Below are positions 1 through 5,741 of a stretch of DNA of 9,788 bases, piece after piece. The notes under the pieces are model-generated. The model saw only the letters and a list, made by a program, of their open reading frames with translations. It ran no database searches and was not told where the DNA came from. The position numbers and the translations under genes are program-made. Location of the stretch: NCBI GenBank assembly GCA_900552095.1, contig URYM01000048.1, forward strand, positions 1 through 9,788, in the 5' to 3' direction. Position 1 is the stretch's first letter; every line of letters begins with the position of its first letter. Source of the DNA: an uncultured Blautia sp. GTDB lineage: Bacteria > Bacillota > Clostridia > Lachnospirales > Lachnospiraceae.

Positions 1-675
1 CTTCCAATCTACGCGTTTTTCACGGAAGTGTTTTTCCCGGATCATGCGGCTCTTGTTATGATAGGACTTTATCTCTTTGGAATCGTGATGGGGATTTTGA
101 TGGCGCTGATTTTTAAGGGAACCATGTTTAAGGGAGAGCCGGTGCCCTTCGTGATGGAGCTTCCCAACTACCGGATGCCGGGGGCAAAAAATGTCTGTCA
201 GCTTTTGTGGGAGAAAGCCAAAGATTTCCTGCAGAGGGCATTTACTGTAATCTTCATTGCCACGATTGTGATCTGGTTCCTGCAGAGCTTTGACACCAGT
301 CTGAATATGGTGACGGATTCCAAAGACAGTATTCTGGCGACAATCGCGGGGGTGGCAGCGCCTGTTTTTGCACCGCTGGGATTTGGAGACTGGAGAATTT
401 CCACTGCTCTTGTGACTGGATTTATGGCGAAGGAGAGCGTGGTTTCCACTCTGACTGTTTTGTTTGGCAGTACAGCGACTCTGCTCACTGCGCTGTCCAC
501 TGCAGGGGCAGCGGCACTGCTGGTTTTCTGTCTGCTTTATACGCCCTGTGTGGCGGCGGTCGCTTCGATCAAGAGGGAGCTGGGAGCAAAGTGGGCGTGC
601 CTTGTGGTGATCGGTCAGTGTGTGATCGCCTGGATCGCTGCATTTCTGGTGCATACGCTTTTGATCTGGCTGTAA
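1..675 (+). CDS. feoB: Ferrous iron transport protein B, C-terminal part (5' end outside window)
   Basis: Frame 1 is open from the first base, so the gene begins upstream; only the last 224 residues are present. FeoB is the inner-membrane Fe(II) importer with an N-terminal G-protein domain and a C-terminal channel with two Gate domains. Visible here are the LPIYAFF segment at the very start, the FVMELPNYRMP loop, a GFMAKESVVST segment and CLLYTPCVAAVASIKRE near the end, all typical of the second half of FeoB. At least four hydrophobic helices can be seen. The G domain and first gate lie outside, so GTPase residues cannot be checked. The stop lies 24 bases before the next gene on the same strand, which suggests co-transcription. 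Recognition of the family is firm; substrate specificity is inferred from the family. Confidence 0.93.
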   Translation, partial: LPIYAFFTEVFFPDHAALVMIGLYLFGIVMGILMALIFKGTMFKGEPVPFVMELPNYRMPGAKNVCQLLWEKAKDFLQRAFTVIFIATIVIWFLQSFDTSLNMVTDSKDSILATIAGVAAPVFAPLGFGDWRISTALVTGFMAKESVVSTLTVLFGSTATLLTALSTAGAAALLVFCLLYTPCVAAVASIKRELGAKWACLVVIGQCVIAWIAAFLVHTLLIWL

Positions 676-699
676 AAATGAGGGAAAAGGAGAAAGAAA

Positions 700-1362
700 A
701 TGAAAGTTACAGGTGTGATTTTTGATATGGACGGTGTCCTCTTTGATACAGAAAGGCTCTATCAGAGAGCCTGGGAGGAGATGGCAGCAGAGCGCAGCCT
801 GGTGTTGGGGGATTCTTTTATAAAGGATGTCTGCGGAACCAGCGGCGCGCATATGAGACAGATCCTTTCCCGGTATTTTCAGGTTGAGGACAGTATGCCT
901 CTGGTGGAAGAGTGCAGGAGACGGGTGAGGACATGGCTGGAGTCTGAGGTTCCGGTGAAAAAAGGGGTACGGGAGATCCTGGAATATTTTCATGGGAAAG
1001 GGATTCCCATGGGAGTCGCCAGCAGCAGTGCAAAAAACCAGATTCTGTCGAATCTGGAGAAGAGCGGGCTGAGAGAATATTTTGCTGAGGTTACCAGCGG
1101 GTCAGAAGTAGAGCATGGAAAGCCGGCTCCTGATATTTTCCAGCTTGCCGCAGAAAAGATGGGGTGTGACCCGAAGACCTGTCTGGTCTTTGAGGACAGT
1201 GCCAACGGTGTGCGGGCAGGACGGGCCGCAGGCTGCTTCACGATCATGGTGCCGGATCTGCTTTTGCCGGATGAGGAGCTGAAATCTGTCTGTTCTGCAG
1301 TATGTGCTGACTTTTTGGAAGTGCGGCAGTATCTGGACGAAGAAATGACGCAGGAAGTATGA
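700..1362 (+). CDS. HAD-superfamily hydrolase, beta-phosphoglucomutase/phosphatase-like
   Basis: The 220-residue protein is a cytoplasmic HAD subfamily IA hydrolase. Motif I is DMDGVLFDTE, with nucleophile D9 and acid/base D11. Motif II is the serine cluster at 108-110 (GVASSS), motif III is K141 in HGKPAPDIF, and motif IV is E165-D166 in VFEDSANGVRAG. The helical cap lies at about residues 15-85. The family removes or moves phosphate on small phosphorylated metabolites; FEDS followed by NGV is common in beta-phosphoglucomutases and sugar-phosphate phosphatases, but the substrate cannot be read from sequence. An AGGAGAA ribosome site sits 5-12 bases before the ATG. It follows feoB by 24 bases and probably shares its transcript, with no evident link to iron. 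Transcription ends at the hairpin that begins right at its stop codon. Confidence 0.9.
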   Translation: MKVTGVIFDMDGVLFDTERLYQRAWEEMAAERSLVLGDSFIKDVCGTSGAHMRQILSRYFQVEDSMPLVEECRRRVRTWLESEVPVKKGVREILEYFHGKGIPMGVASSSAKNQILSNLEKSGLREYFAEVTSGSEVEHGKPAPDIFQLAAEKMGCDPKTCLVFEDSANGVRAGRAAGCFTIMVPDLLLPDEELKSVCSAVCADFLEVRQYLDEEMTQEV

Positions 1363-1363
1363 G

Positions 1364-1395
1364 AAAAAAGAAGGGACGCAAATCCCTTCTTTTTT
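1364..1395. terminator. Bidirectional intrinsic terminator between convergent genes
   Basis: A 13-bp perfect stem pairs 1364-1376 with 1383-1395 around the loop CGCAAA. The core is GAAGGGA/TCCCTTC, with an A-tract on the left and a T-tract on the right, so the hairpin ends in a U-run whichever strand is transcribed. It lies between the HAD stop codon (1360-1362) and the rhodanese stop codon (1398-1400) and should end both transcripts. Confidence 0.88.
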
Positions 1396-1397
1396 CT

Positions 1398-1718
1398 TTA
1401 TTTTGTTATTTTCCCGTTGTAGAAAAGGATCCCTCCGGCATTCTGTACATTGGTATACCCCATTTGTTTCAGCAGGCTGGAGGCCTGACGGCTTCTGCTG
1501 CCGGAGCGGCAGTATACAAAAAGCGGAGTATTCTTTTGGAAATGCAGGGGATTGCTCCGTTCAAGTGTGGAAAGGGGAGTATTTTTGCTGCCGGGAATAT
1601 GGCCTTCCCTGTATTCCTGGGGAGTGCGAACATCCAGCAGGACGGCTCCGTCTGTCTGCCTGTAATTGGCGATTGCCTGATCGATATCAGGTGTTTTGAA
1701 AAAATCAAAAAATCCCAT
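1398..1718 (-). CDS. Single-domain rhodanese-like sulfurtransferase
   Basis: The 106-residue protein is one rhodanese domain, which moves sulfane sulfur through a persulfide on the active-site cysteine. Seen here are LLDVRTPQEYREGHIPGSKNTPL at about residues 27-49, the active loop CRSGSRS starting at C70, and the closing MGYTNVQNAGGI segment. There is no signal peptide, so it is likely cytoplasmic. The ATG at 1718 is chosen because an AAAGGAGG ribosome site (1728-1735) lies 9 bases upstream; the longer reading from a TTG at 1739 would overlap that site. The gene lies 42 bases downstream of the dehydrogenase stop on the same strand with no terminator between, so the two form an operon. The sulfur acceptor is unknown. 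Confidence 0.9.
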   Translation of the reverse strand: MGFFDFFKTPDIDQAIANYRQTDGAVLLDVRTPQEYREGHIPGSKNTPLSTLERSNPLHFQKNTPLFVYCRSGSRSRQASSLLKQMGYTNVQNAGGILFYNGKITK

Positions 1719-1727
1719 TCTGAAAAA

Positions 1728-1735
1728 CCTCCTTT
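1728..1735 (-). promoter_or_regulatory. Ribosome binding site that fixes the rhodanese start
   Basis: On the minus strand this reads AAAGGAGG, 9 bases before the ATG at 1718. It overlaps the codons just after the upstream in-frame TTG (1737-1739), which makes that TTG an unlikely start. Confidence 0.8.
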
Positions 1736-1760
1736 GCAATGGGTGAAGCTGGTTTGTGTC

Positions 1761-2507
1761 TCAGGTTCTTGCCATCCCGTCTACGCTGAGTACCACGCCG
1801 GTGATGTAGGAAGCCTCGTCTGAAGCAAGAAATACAAAAGCGTTGGCGATATCTTCCGGCTGCCCCAGACGGCGCAGAGGAATCTGGCGGATCAGGGGAT
1901 CGAGCACTTCTTTTGGAACGGATTTCATCATATCGGTCTCTGTAATACCGGGGGCAACGGCATTGACCCGAATTCCTTTTGGGCCAAGTTCCCGGGCCAG
2001 AGAGACGGTCAGTCCATTGACAGCAAATTTGGAAGCCGGGTAGGCCAGGCCGCTGGGCTGTCCGGAAATGCTGACCATAGAAGAGGTAGAAAGAATTACT
2101 CCGCTTCCACGGGCGATCATACATTCGCTGGCGGCTCGGGTGGCATTGAATACGCCTTTTACATTCAGATTCATCACGCGGTCAAAGGTTTCTTCTGTGT
2201 ATTCTGTAAAAGGAGTACTCTCAGAAACCCCTGCATTATTTACCAGGATATCTACGCAGCCATACTGGGCGGTGGCTTCCCGGAATGCCGTGCGGACAGA
2301 TTCCAGATTGGAGAGGTCCGGGCTGATGCCGGCGACTGTCCGGTTCGGATATTTTTCTTTCAGCTGTGTGGCAGCCCGGTCGGCTGACTCCTGGGAACTG
2401 GCCGTGAGGATAACGGAAGCACCTTCTTTCAGAAATTTATCTGCAGTAGCAAATCCGATTCCTCGGCTTCCCCCTGTAATAATTGCAACTTTATCTTTTA
2501 ATCTCAT
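1761..2507 (-). CDS. FabG-like short-chain dehydrogenase/reductase (SDR)
   Basis: The 248-residue protein has the classical SDR layout: the TGGSRGIG dinucleotide loop at 11-18, D64 contacting the adenine ring, NNAG at 90-93, and a catalytic set of N115, S143, Y156 and K160 (YPASK). The PG turn at 186-187 and a typical C-terminal SVDG are present. Length and motifs fit 3-oxoacyl-ACP reductase (FabG) and related hydroxysteroid or alcohol dehydrogenases. The TASS sequence after beta-strand 2 is closer to NADP-preferring FabG than to NAD-type enzymes with an acidic residue there (inference). It does not sit in a fatty-acid synthesis cluster, so it may be a stand-alone oxidoreductase; gut clostridia use close relatives on bile acids and steroids, but nothing here proves that. 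An AGGAGG site (2515-2520) lies 7 bases before the ATG. Confidence 0.9.
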   Translation of the reverse strand: MRLKDKVAIITGGSRGIGFATADKFLKEGASVILTASSQESADRAATQLKEKYPNRTVAGISPDLSNLESVRTAFREATAQYGCVDILVNNAGVSESTPFTEYTEETFDRVMNLNVKGVFNATRAASECMIARGSGVILSTSSMVSISGQPSGLAYPASKFAVNGLTVSLARELGPKGIRVNAVAPGITETDMMKSVPKEVLDPLIRQIPLRRLGQPEDIANAFVFLASDEASYITGVVLSVDGMART

Positions 2508-2542
2508 GGGAAATCCTCCTGTTTCATTATTAAATTATTTTT

Positions 2543-2571
2543 AGTATACCCAATTAAGGAGGAACCGTCCG
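2543..2571 (-). promoter_or_regulatory. Candidate promoter of the dehydrogenase-rhodanese operon
   Basis: On the minus strand TATACT (2548-2543) matches five of six -10 bases. With a 17-base spacer the -35 is CGGACG (2571-2566), only three of six. Predicted transcription would start about 30 bases before the ATG at 2507. The weak -35 suggests low activity or the need for an activator. Confidence 0.4.
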
Positions 2572-2583
2572 TGACAAAGTCAC
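2571..2583. repeat. Palindrome GTGAC-AAA-GTCAC between divergent promoters
   Basis: Two perfect 5-base arms are separated by three bases. A second outer pair, ACCGTC (2564-2569) and GACGGT (2595-2600), brackets it. The palindrome abuts the candidate minus-strand -35 and lies 10 bases before the plus-strand -35, a position where a shared regulator could bind. Operator function is inference. Confidence 0.4.
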
Positions 2584-2592
2584 AGAAAGAGA

Positions 2593-2621
2593 ATGACGGT
2601 ATCGAGGAAGAATGTTATAAT
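2593..2621 (+). promoter_or_regulatory. Extended -10 promoter for the membrane-protein pair
   Basis: The -10 is a perfect TATAAT (2616-2621) preceded by TGT, giving the TGn extension. The -35 is ATGACG (2593-2598), four of six matches, with a 17-base spacer. Transcription is expected to start near 2628, about 40 bases before the TTG start at 2669. Confidence 0.7.
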
Positions 2622-2655
2622 CATGATAGTAAGAATCTCGCATTGTGTAAAAAAT

Positions 2656-2664
2656 GGGAGGTGG
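2656..2664 (+). promoter_or_regulatory. Ribosome binding site pointing to a TTG start
   Basis: GGGAGGTGG ends 4 bases before TTG (2669-2671), and its GGGAGG core lies 7 bases before it. The upstream in-frame ATG (2654-2656) overlaps this site and has no ribosome site of its own, so the TTG is the better start. Confidence 0.7.
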
Positions 2665-2668
2665 AAAT

Positions 2669-3166
2669 TTGAAAAATAGAAAAGATTTAATTTTTTTACT
2701 GACGCTGTTGCTTCTCATCGCTGCATTTGCCCTGCTGCCGCCGTCGGGGAAGATGGCGCTTCTGAAGGAAGGCTGTTTTGCACTGATTCTCTGGATTACT
2801 GCAATTTATCTGGTATGGGCATTGTACCGGGTGCCGGAAGCAAAGACGAAATTTGTAAAAGCGGTCAGGGTTCTTTTCCTTTTTCTGTGGGTGCTGATAT
2901 CTGTTCTGGGCAGTAAAAATCTGGTATCAGATCTGATGAACGGGACAGAAAGGATAGTCTTGTATAAGCCGGCGGTATCGAAAGATCAGGGGATGACCGG
3001 CATTTTCTCCCAGTACGGTTATATGTGGGGAGAAGACGCAGAAGGGAATTTTCATAAGATCAAGATTTCCGGAAAAGACTATGAGGTATTGCAGAAGTAC
3101 AGGCCAGAGGAGATAGAGATTGAATATTATGAAGAGACGGAGCGGCTTGTCTGGTATCATTTTTGA
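2669..3166 (+). CDS. Small three-helix membrane protein of unknown function
   Basis: I do not recognise this family. From the TTG start the protein has 165 residues: hydrophobic helices at about 7-23, 36-53 and 66-82, then a soluble C-terminal domain of about 80 residues rich in charged and aromatic residues, ending in an EIEIEYYEETERLVWYHF-like beta pattern. The tail resembles small beta-barrel domains found in many clostridial membrane proteins, but this is an impression only. There is no catalytic motif and no cysteine pair. It is the first gene behind a strong extended -10 promoter and is followed after 43 bases by a second membrane protein on the same strand, so the two probably share a transcript. 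Confidence 0.75.
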   Translation: MKNRKDLIFLLTLLLLIAAFALLPPSGKMALLKEGCFALILWITAIYLVWALYRVPEAKTKFVKAVRVLFLFLWVLISVLGSKNLVSDLMNGTERIVLYKPAVSKDQGMTGIFSQYGYMWGEDAEGNFHKIKISGKDYEVLQKYRPEEIEIEYYEETERLVWYHF

Positions 3167-3209
3167 GCATATTATGAAAATAACAATATAGCAGAGGAGA
3201 CTGTGTAGG

Positions 3210-3941
3210 ATGAAGGAACAGAAGAAATCTTCCTGGGGAGCGGCTATGGTGTCGTTTTTTAAGGAATATCTATTTAATTTTTCAGGTCCAGGTCATCTTT
3301 ATTATGATGAAAATTTAACCAATGAAGGAAAAAGAAAGAAAAATTATATCTGGAGAGTGCTTTCGCTGGTGACTGCGGCAGGTATAGCCTTGCTTCCTTT
3401 TATAGCCTGGAATATGTTTGTTCCGGATGTACTATGGGGAAAAATAGCTGTCCTTGTGCTATGTGAAGGCTTTACTGCTTTTATAGTAGGTATGGAGATT
3501 CTTGAAATAAAGGATGAATTAAAGGAAGATATATTAAAAATAGGGAAATATAAAATTTCTCCCAAAGGAAGTATTTCCCTGTTTCAAGAAATTGATTTTA
3601 AGATTGTTCAAACAGATTATTCTTATACAATACTGATTTCTAAGAAACCATTAAAATGGCTCTATAAGAAGTTCCATGTTACCATCTATGGCAGACATGG
3701 AAAAGTGAAGAAGATTGAATTGGTTCGGGCAGACAAAAAATTTTCCGGGAAAAATGAGACAGGGAATGATACGGTTTTAGAAAAGCTGATGGAAGAGGAG
3801 AATAGATTTTTAAGAAGATGTCTGGGTGCACCCGGTAAAAAGAGTATGACAGGCGTTGAATATTATTATGAGTGGGGGCAGATACAATCGTTTTATGAGG
3901 ATTGTTCCCGTCAGACAGGGATAAGAATGGTTTTTAAGTAG
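3210..3941 (+). CDS. Two-helix membrane protein of unknown function, AT-rich
   Basis: I do not recognise this family. The 243-residue protein has a charged N-terminus (1-47), two hydrophobic helices at about 48-70 and 77-98, and a C-terminal region of about 145 residues that is mostly Lys/Glu-rich. The end carries a YYYEWGQIQSFYEDCSRQTGIRMVFK-like stretch, a pattern often seen at the ends of small clostridial hypothetical proteins. The topology suggests a soluble domain attached to the membrane. An AGAGGAGA site lies about 10 bases before the ATG. The DNA is much poorer in G+C than the neighbours: 16 of 60 bases in 3301-3360 versus 42 of 60 in 5221-5280 inside the dnaJ-like gene. That contrast may reflect transfer or weak codon selection. 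It probably shares a transcript with the gene before it. Confidence 0.75.
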   Translation: MKEQKKSSWGAAMVSFFKEYLFNFSGPGHLYYDENLTNEGKRKKNYIWRVLSLVTAAGIALLPFIAWNMFVPDVLWGKIAVLVLCEGFTAFIVGMEILEIKDELKEDILKIGKYKISPKGSISLFQEIDFKIVQTDYSYTILISKKPLKWLYKKFHVTIYGRHGKVKKIELVRADKKFSGKNETGNDTVLEKLMEEENRFLRRCLGAPGKKSMTGVEYYYEWGQIQSFYEDCSRQTGIRMVFK

Positions 3942-3963
3942 GAGAGGATATAATCTTAAAAAA

Positions 3964-3990
3964 TTAGCACTCAAGTGTTGACATGGCTAA
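3964..3990. promoter_or_regulatory. CIRCE-like operator (HrcA binding site), imperfect right arm
   Basis: The left arm TTAGCACTC (3964-3972) is a perfect CIRCE half-site. After exactly 9 bases the right arm is CATGGCTAA (3982-3990), which matches six of nine bases of GAGTGCTAA. HrcA binds CIRCE and represses chaperone genes until heat stress. The element covers the -35 box of the hsp20 promoter, the expected place for a repressor. Confidence 0.78.
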
Positions 3991-4006
3991 TAATAAGTGT
4001 TATAGT
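3978..4006 (+). promoter_or_regulatory. Housekeeping (sigma-A) promoter of the hsp20-dnaJ unit
   Basis: The -35 is a perfect TTGACA (3978-3983) and the -10 is TATAGT (4001-4006), five of six, with a 17-base spacer. The -35 lies inside the CIRCE-like operator. Transcription should start near 4013, leaving a leader of about 110 bases before the hsp20 ATG. Confidence 0.85.
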
Positions 4007-4012
4007 CTGTAT

Positions 4013-4122
4013 AGAACAAAGGAAGAGAGAAAATCTCAGAGAGTTGTTCGGGAACTCGACACTGGGTACATTTCCCTGGTGCTTAACATAAGATTTAAAA
4101 GCCAAAAAAGGAGAGATGACTT
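4013..4122 (+). other. Long hsp20 leader with possible hairpins
   Basis: The leader of about 110 bases is long for a clostridial gene. GAGTT (4041-4045) can pair with AACTC (4053-4057), and CACTGGG (4060-4066) with CCCTGGTG (4074-4081) if one base is bulged. The AGGAG ribosome site (4109-4113) is 9 bases before the first ATG. Whether the fold responds to temperature cannot be judged by eye. Confidence 0.35.
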
Positions 4123-4563
4123 ATGATGCTGCCAAGACTGTTTGGAGAAGATTTATTAAATGACTGGATGGACTTTTCCTTCCCGGATATTGACCGGAAG
4201 CTGTATGGAAAGCATGCAACCCAGATTATGAAAACGGATGTGAAGGAAAAAGAGGGCTGCTATGAGGTGGCCATGGATCTGCCGGGATTTAAAAAAGAAG
4301 AGGTACAGGCAGAGTTAAAAGACGGATACCTGACAATCAGCGCCGCCAAAGGACTGGATAAAGAAGAACAGGATAAAGAAGGCCGGTATATCAGGCGGGA
4401 GCGCTATGCAGGAAATATGAGCCGCAGTTTCTACGTGGGAGAGGATATTACGGAGCATGATATTCATGCGAAGTTTGAGGATGGGATCCTCTATCTTGAG
4501 ATTCCCAGGAAAGAAGAACAGAAAAAAGTGGATGAGAGGCGGTATGTAACCATAGAAGGCTGA
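4123..4563 (+). CDS. Hsp20/alpha-crystallin family small heat-shock protein
   Basis: The 146-residue protein is an ATP-independent holdase that binds unfolding proteins and forms oligomers in the cytoplasm. A short N-terminal arm (1-33, with LFGEDLLNDWMDF) is followed by the alpha-crystallin domain at about 34-128, including TDVKEKEGCYEVAMDLPGF, YLTISAAKG, RRERYAGNMSRSFYVGEDI and KFEDGILYLEIPRK. The LEI at 125-127 replaces the usual C-terminal I-x-I contact or lies next to it. Length is normal for bacterial Hsp20. Two ATGs stand side by side (4123 and 4126); the first is used, and either fits the ribosome site. The CIRCE-like operator and sigma-A promoter upstream indicate HrcA repression. 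The dnaJ-like gene downstream points to a shared heat-shock unit. Confidence 0.94.
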   Translation: MMLPRLFGEDLLNDWMDFSFPDIDRKLYGKHATQIMKTDVKEKEGCYEVAMDLPGFKKEEVQAELKDGYLTISAAKGLDKEEQDKEGRYIRRERYAGNMSRSFYVGEDITEHDIHAKFEDGILYLEIPRKEEQKKVDERRYVTIEG

Positions 4564-4610
4564 TTATTCCCCGGAGTGGAGAAACACAGCGGATAAATGA
4601 GAGTTATGGG

Positions 4611-4697
4611 ATGTATGCAGAATTTCAGCGGACTGCTCTTCCTGAAAAGGAGGAAATGATCAGAATTTGAAGCTCTGCATACATTTTCTTGTTTACC
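4611..4697 (+). other. Structured spacer between hsp20 and dnaJ: nested hairpins followed by a T-rich run
   Basis: ATGTATGCAGA (4611-4621) is a perfect inverted copy of TCTGCATACAT (4674-4684), giving an 11-bp outer stem. After a 2x2 internal loop, TTCA (4624-4627) pairs with TGAA (4668-4671). Inside, TCTTCCT (4637-4643) pairs with AGGAGGA (4648-4654), with one G-U pair, around a GAAA tetraloop. TTTTCTTGTTT follows the outer stem. This could be a terminator or attenuator that lowers dnaJ expression relative to hsp20, or an mRNA-stabilising or processing site. No promoter is evident between it and the dnaJ-like gene. Confidence 0.6.
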
Positions 4698-4710
4698 GCG
4701 CCTTAAGAGC

Positions 4711-4718
4711 AGGAGGTG
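4711..4718 (+). promoter_or_regulatory. Ribosome binding site that fixes the dnaJ-like start
   Basis: AGGAGGTG lies 6 bases before the ATG at 4725. The upstream in-frame GTG (4716-4718) is part of this site, so ATG 4725 is preferred. Confidence 0.85.
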
Positions 4719-4724
4719 AGTAAG

Positions 4725-5612
4725 ATGGGAACAAAGAGAGACTGTTATGAGATTCTGGGAATCCGAAAGAATGCGGATCCGGGAGAGATCAAGCGGGCAT
4801 ACAGGCGTCTGGCAAAGAAGTATCATCCGGATACAAACGAGGGAAATGAGCAGGCAGAACAGAAGTTTAAGGAAGCAACGGAGGCATATGAGATCTTAAG
4901 TGATCCGGAGAAGAAAAAGCGGTACGATCAGTTTGGATATGCGGCTTTTGAGGAGAACGGTCATTCAGATCCCGGAAATTATGGGGATGTCTGGCAGGAG
5001 TTTCATTTCGAGGGCGGAGCCGGAGATGATATTTTCCGAGATTTCTTTGAGGGAATGTTTGGCAGTCAGACCAGCCGGAGAGGGCGGGATCTGAAAGCGG
5101 AGGTGTCCCTTACTTTTGAGGAAGCTGTGTTTGGCTGTGATAAGGTGATCCGTCTGCAGGAACCGGACGGTTCAGGAAGGGAGCAGTCTCTGAAAGTTCA
5201 TATTCCTGCGGGAATCGACACGGGAAAGCGTGTGCGCCTGAGAGGCAAGGGGTATCCGGGAACTGGCGGCGGGCAGGCAGGGGATCTGCTGCTTGCGGTG
5301 CGCGTGGGAGAAAAGCCGGGGTTTGTTCGGAAAGGGATGGACGTATACACGGAACTGGCGGTGCCTTTCCCAACAGCAGTTTTTGGCGGAGAGATCCTGG
5401 TGGAGACACTGTATGGGAAGGTGAAGTGCAGGCTGAAGGAAGGAACTCAGTCCGGAACCAGGATCCGTCTGAGGGGAAAGGGAATTGTTTCCATGCGGAA
5501 TCCTCAGGTTCATGGTGACCAATACGTTACAATACAGATTCAGGTTCCCCGTTATCTGAACAGTGAAGCAAGAAAAAAATTAAAGGAATACGAACAGGCC
5601 GGCGCGGCATAA
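4725..5612 (+). CDS. DnaJ-class co-chaperone without zinc finger (type II, CbpA-like)
   Basis: The 295-residue protein has a J domain at about 5-70 with the HPD motif at 34-36, which stimulates DnaK ATPase activity. A short Gly/Phe-containing linker (about 83-118, with DDIFRDFFEGMFG) follows, then two beta-rich client-binding domains at about 120-195 and 200-276 (HIPAGIDTGKRVRLRGKGYPG; VPFPTAVFGGEILVETLYG), and a helical tail. Only three cysteines occur (C7, C138, C235), so the four CxxCxGxG repeats of classical DnaJ are absent. This fits a CbpA/DnaJ type II protein that works beside the main DnaJ. It lies 161 bases after hsp20, separated by the structured spacer, and is probably read from the same CIRCE-controlled promoter. 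G+C is high compared with the region before hsp20. Confidence 0.92.
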   Translation: MGTKRDCYEILGIRKNADPGEIKRAYRRLAKKYHPDTNEGNEQAEQKFKEATEAYEILSDPEKKKRYDQFGYAAFEENGHSDPGNYGDVWQEFHFEGGAGDDIFRDFFEGMFGSQTSRRGRDLKAEVSLTFEEAVFGCDKVIRLQEPDGSGREQSLKVHIPAGIDTGKRVRLRGKGYPGTGGGQAGDLLLAVRVGEKPGFVRKGMDVYTELAVPFPTAVFGGEILVETLYGKVKCRLKEGTQSGTRIRLRGKGIVSMRNPQVHGDQYVTIQIQVPRYLNSEARKKLKEYEQAGAA

Positions 5613-5681
5613 AATACAATGATTTTGTGTCAGCCTTCATAAAATCGTCACAAATTTGGGAAAATTGGAAGAAAAAAGTAC

Positions 5682-5710
5682 TTTTATCCGGATGATTTTT
5701 CAATTATAAT
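5682..5710 (+). promoter_or_regulatory. Candidate promoter of the MBG-repeat surface protein
   Basis: The -10 is a perfect TATAAT (5705-5710). The -35 at a 17-base spacing is TTTTAT, a poor match. The 12-base palindrome AAAAGTACTTTT (5674-5685) overlaps the -35 and could be a binding site. The ribosome site AGGAGGG (5727-5733) is 8 bases before the ATG. Confidence 0.5.
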
Positions 5711-5741
5711 AGGGCGTATCAGTGACAGGAGGGTTACGGAT

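Noticed and set aside
1359..1823. Plus-strand open frame of 154 residues overlapping the rhodanese and SDR genes
   Set aside because: It starts inside the terminator region and is antisense to two well-supported genes.
3949..3954. Perfect TATAAT shortly after the second membrane-protein gene
   Set aside because: No acceptable -35 at 16-18 bases and no TGn extension; the TTGACA/TATAGT promoter just downstream is far better.
5621..5657. Inverted repeat TTTTGTG...CACAAAT after the dnaJ-like gene as a terminator
   Set aside because: Arms are short and A/T-rich, the loop is about 19 bases, and no U-run follows, so terminator function is not supported.
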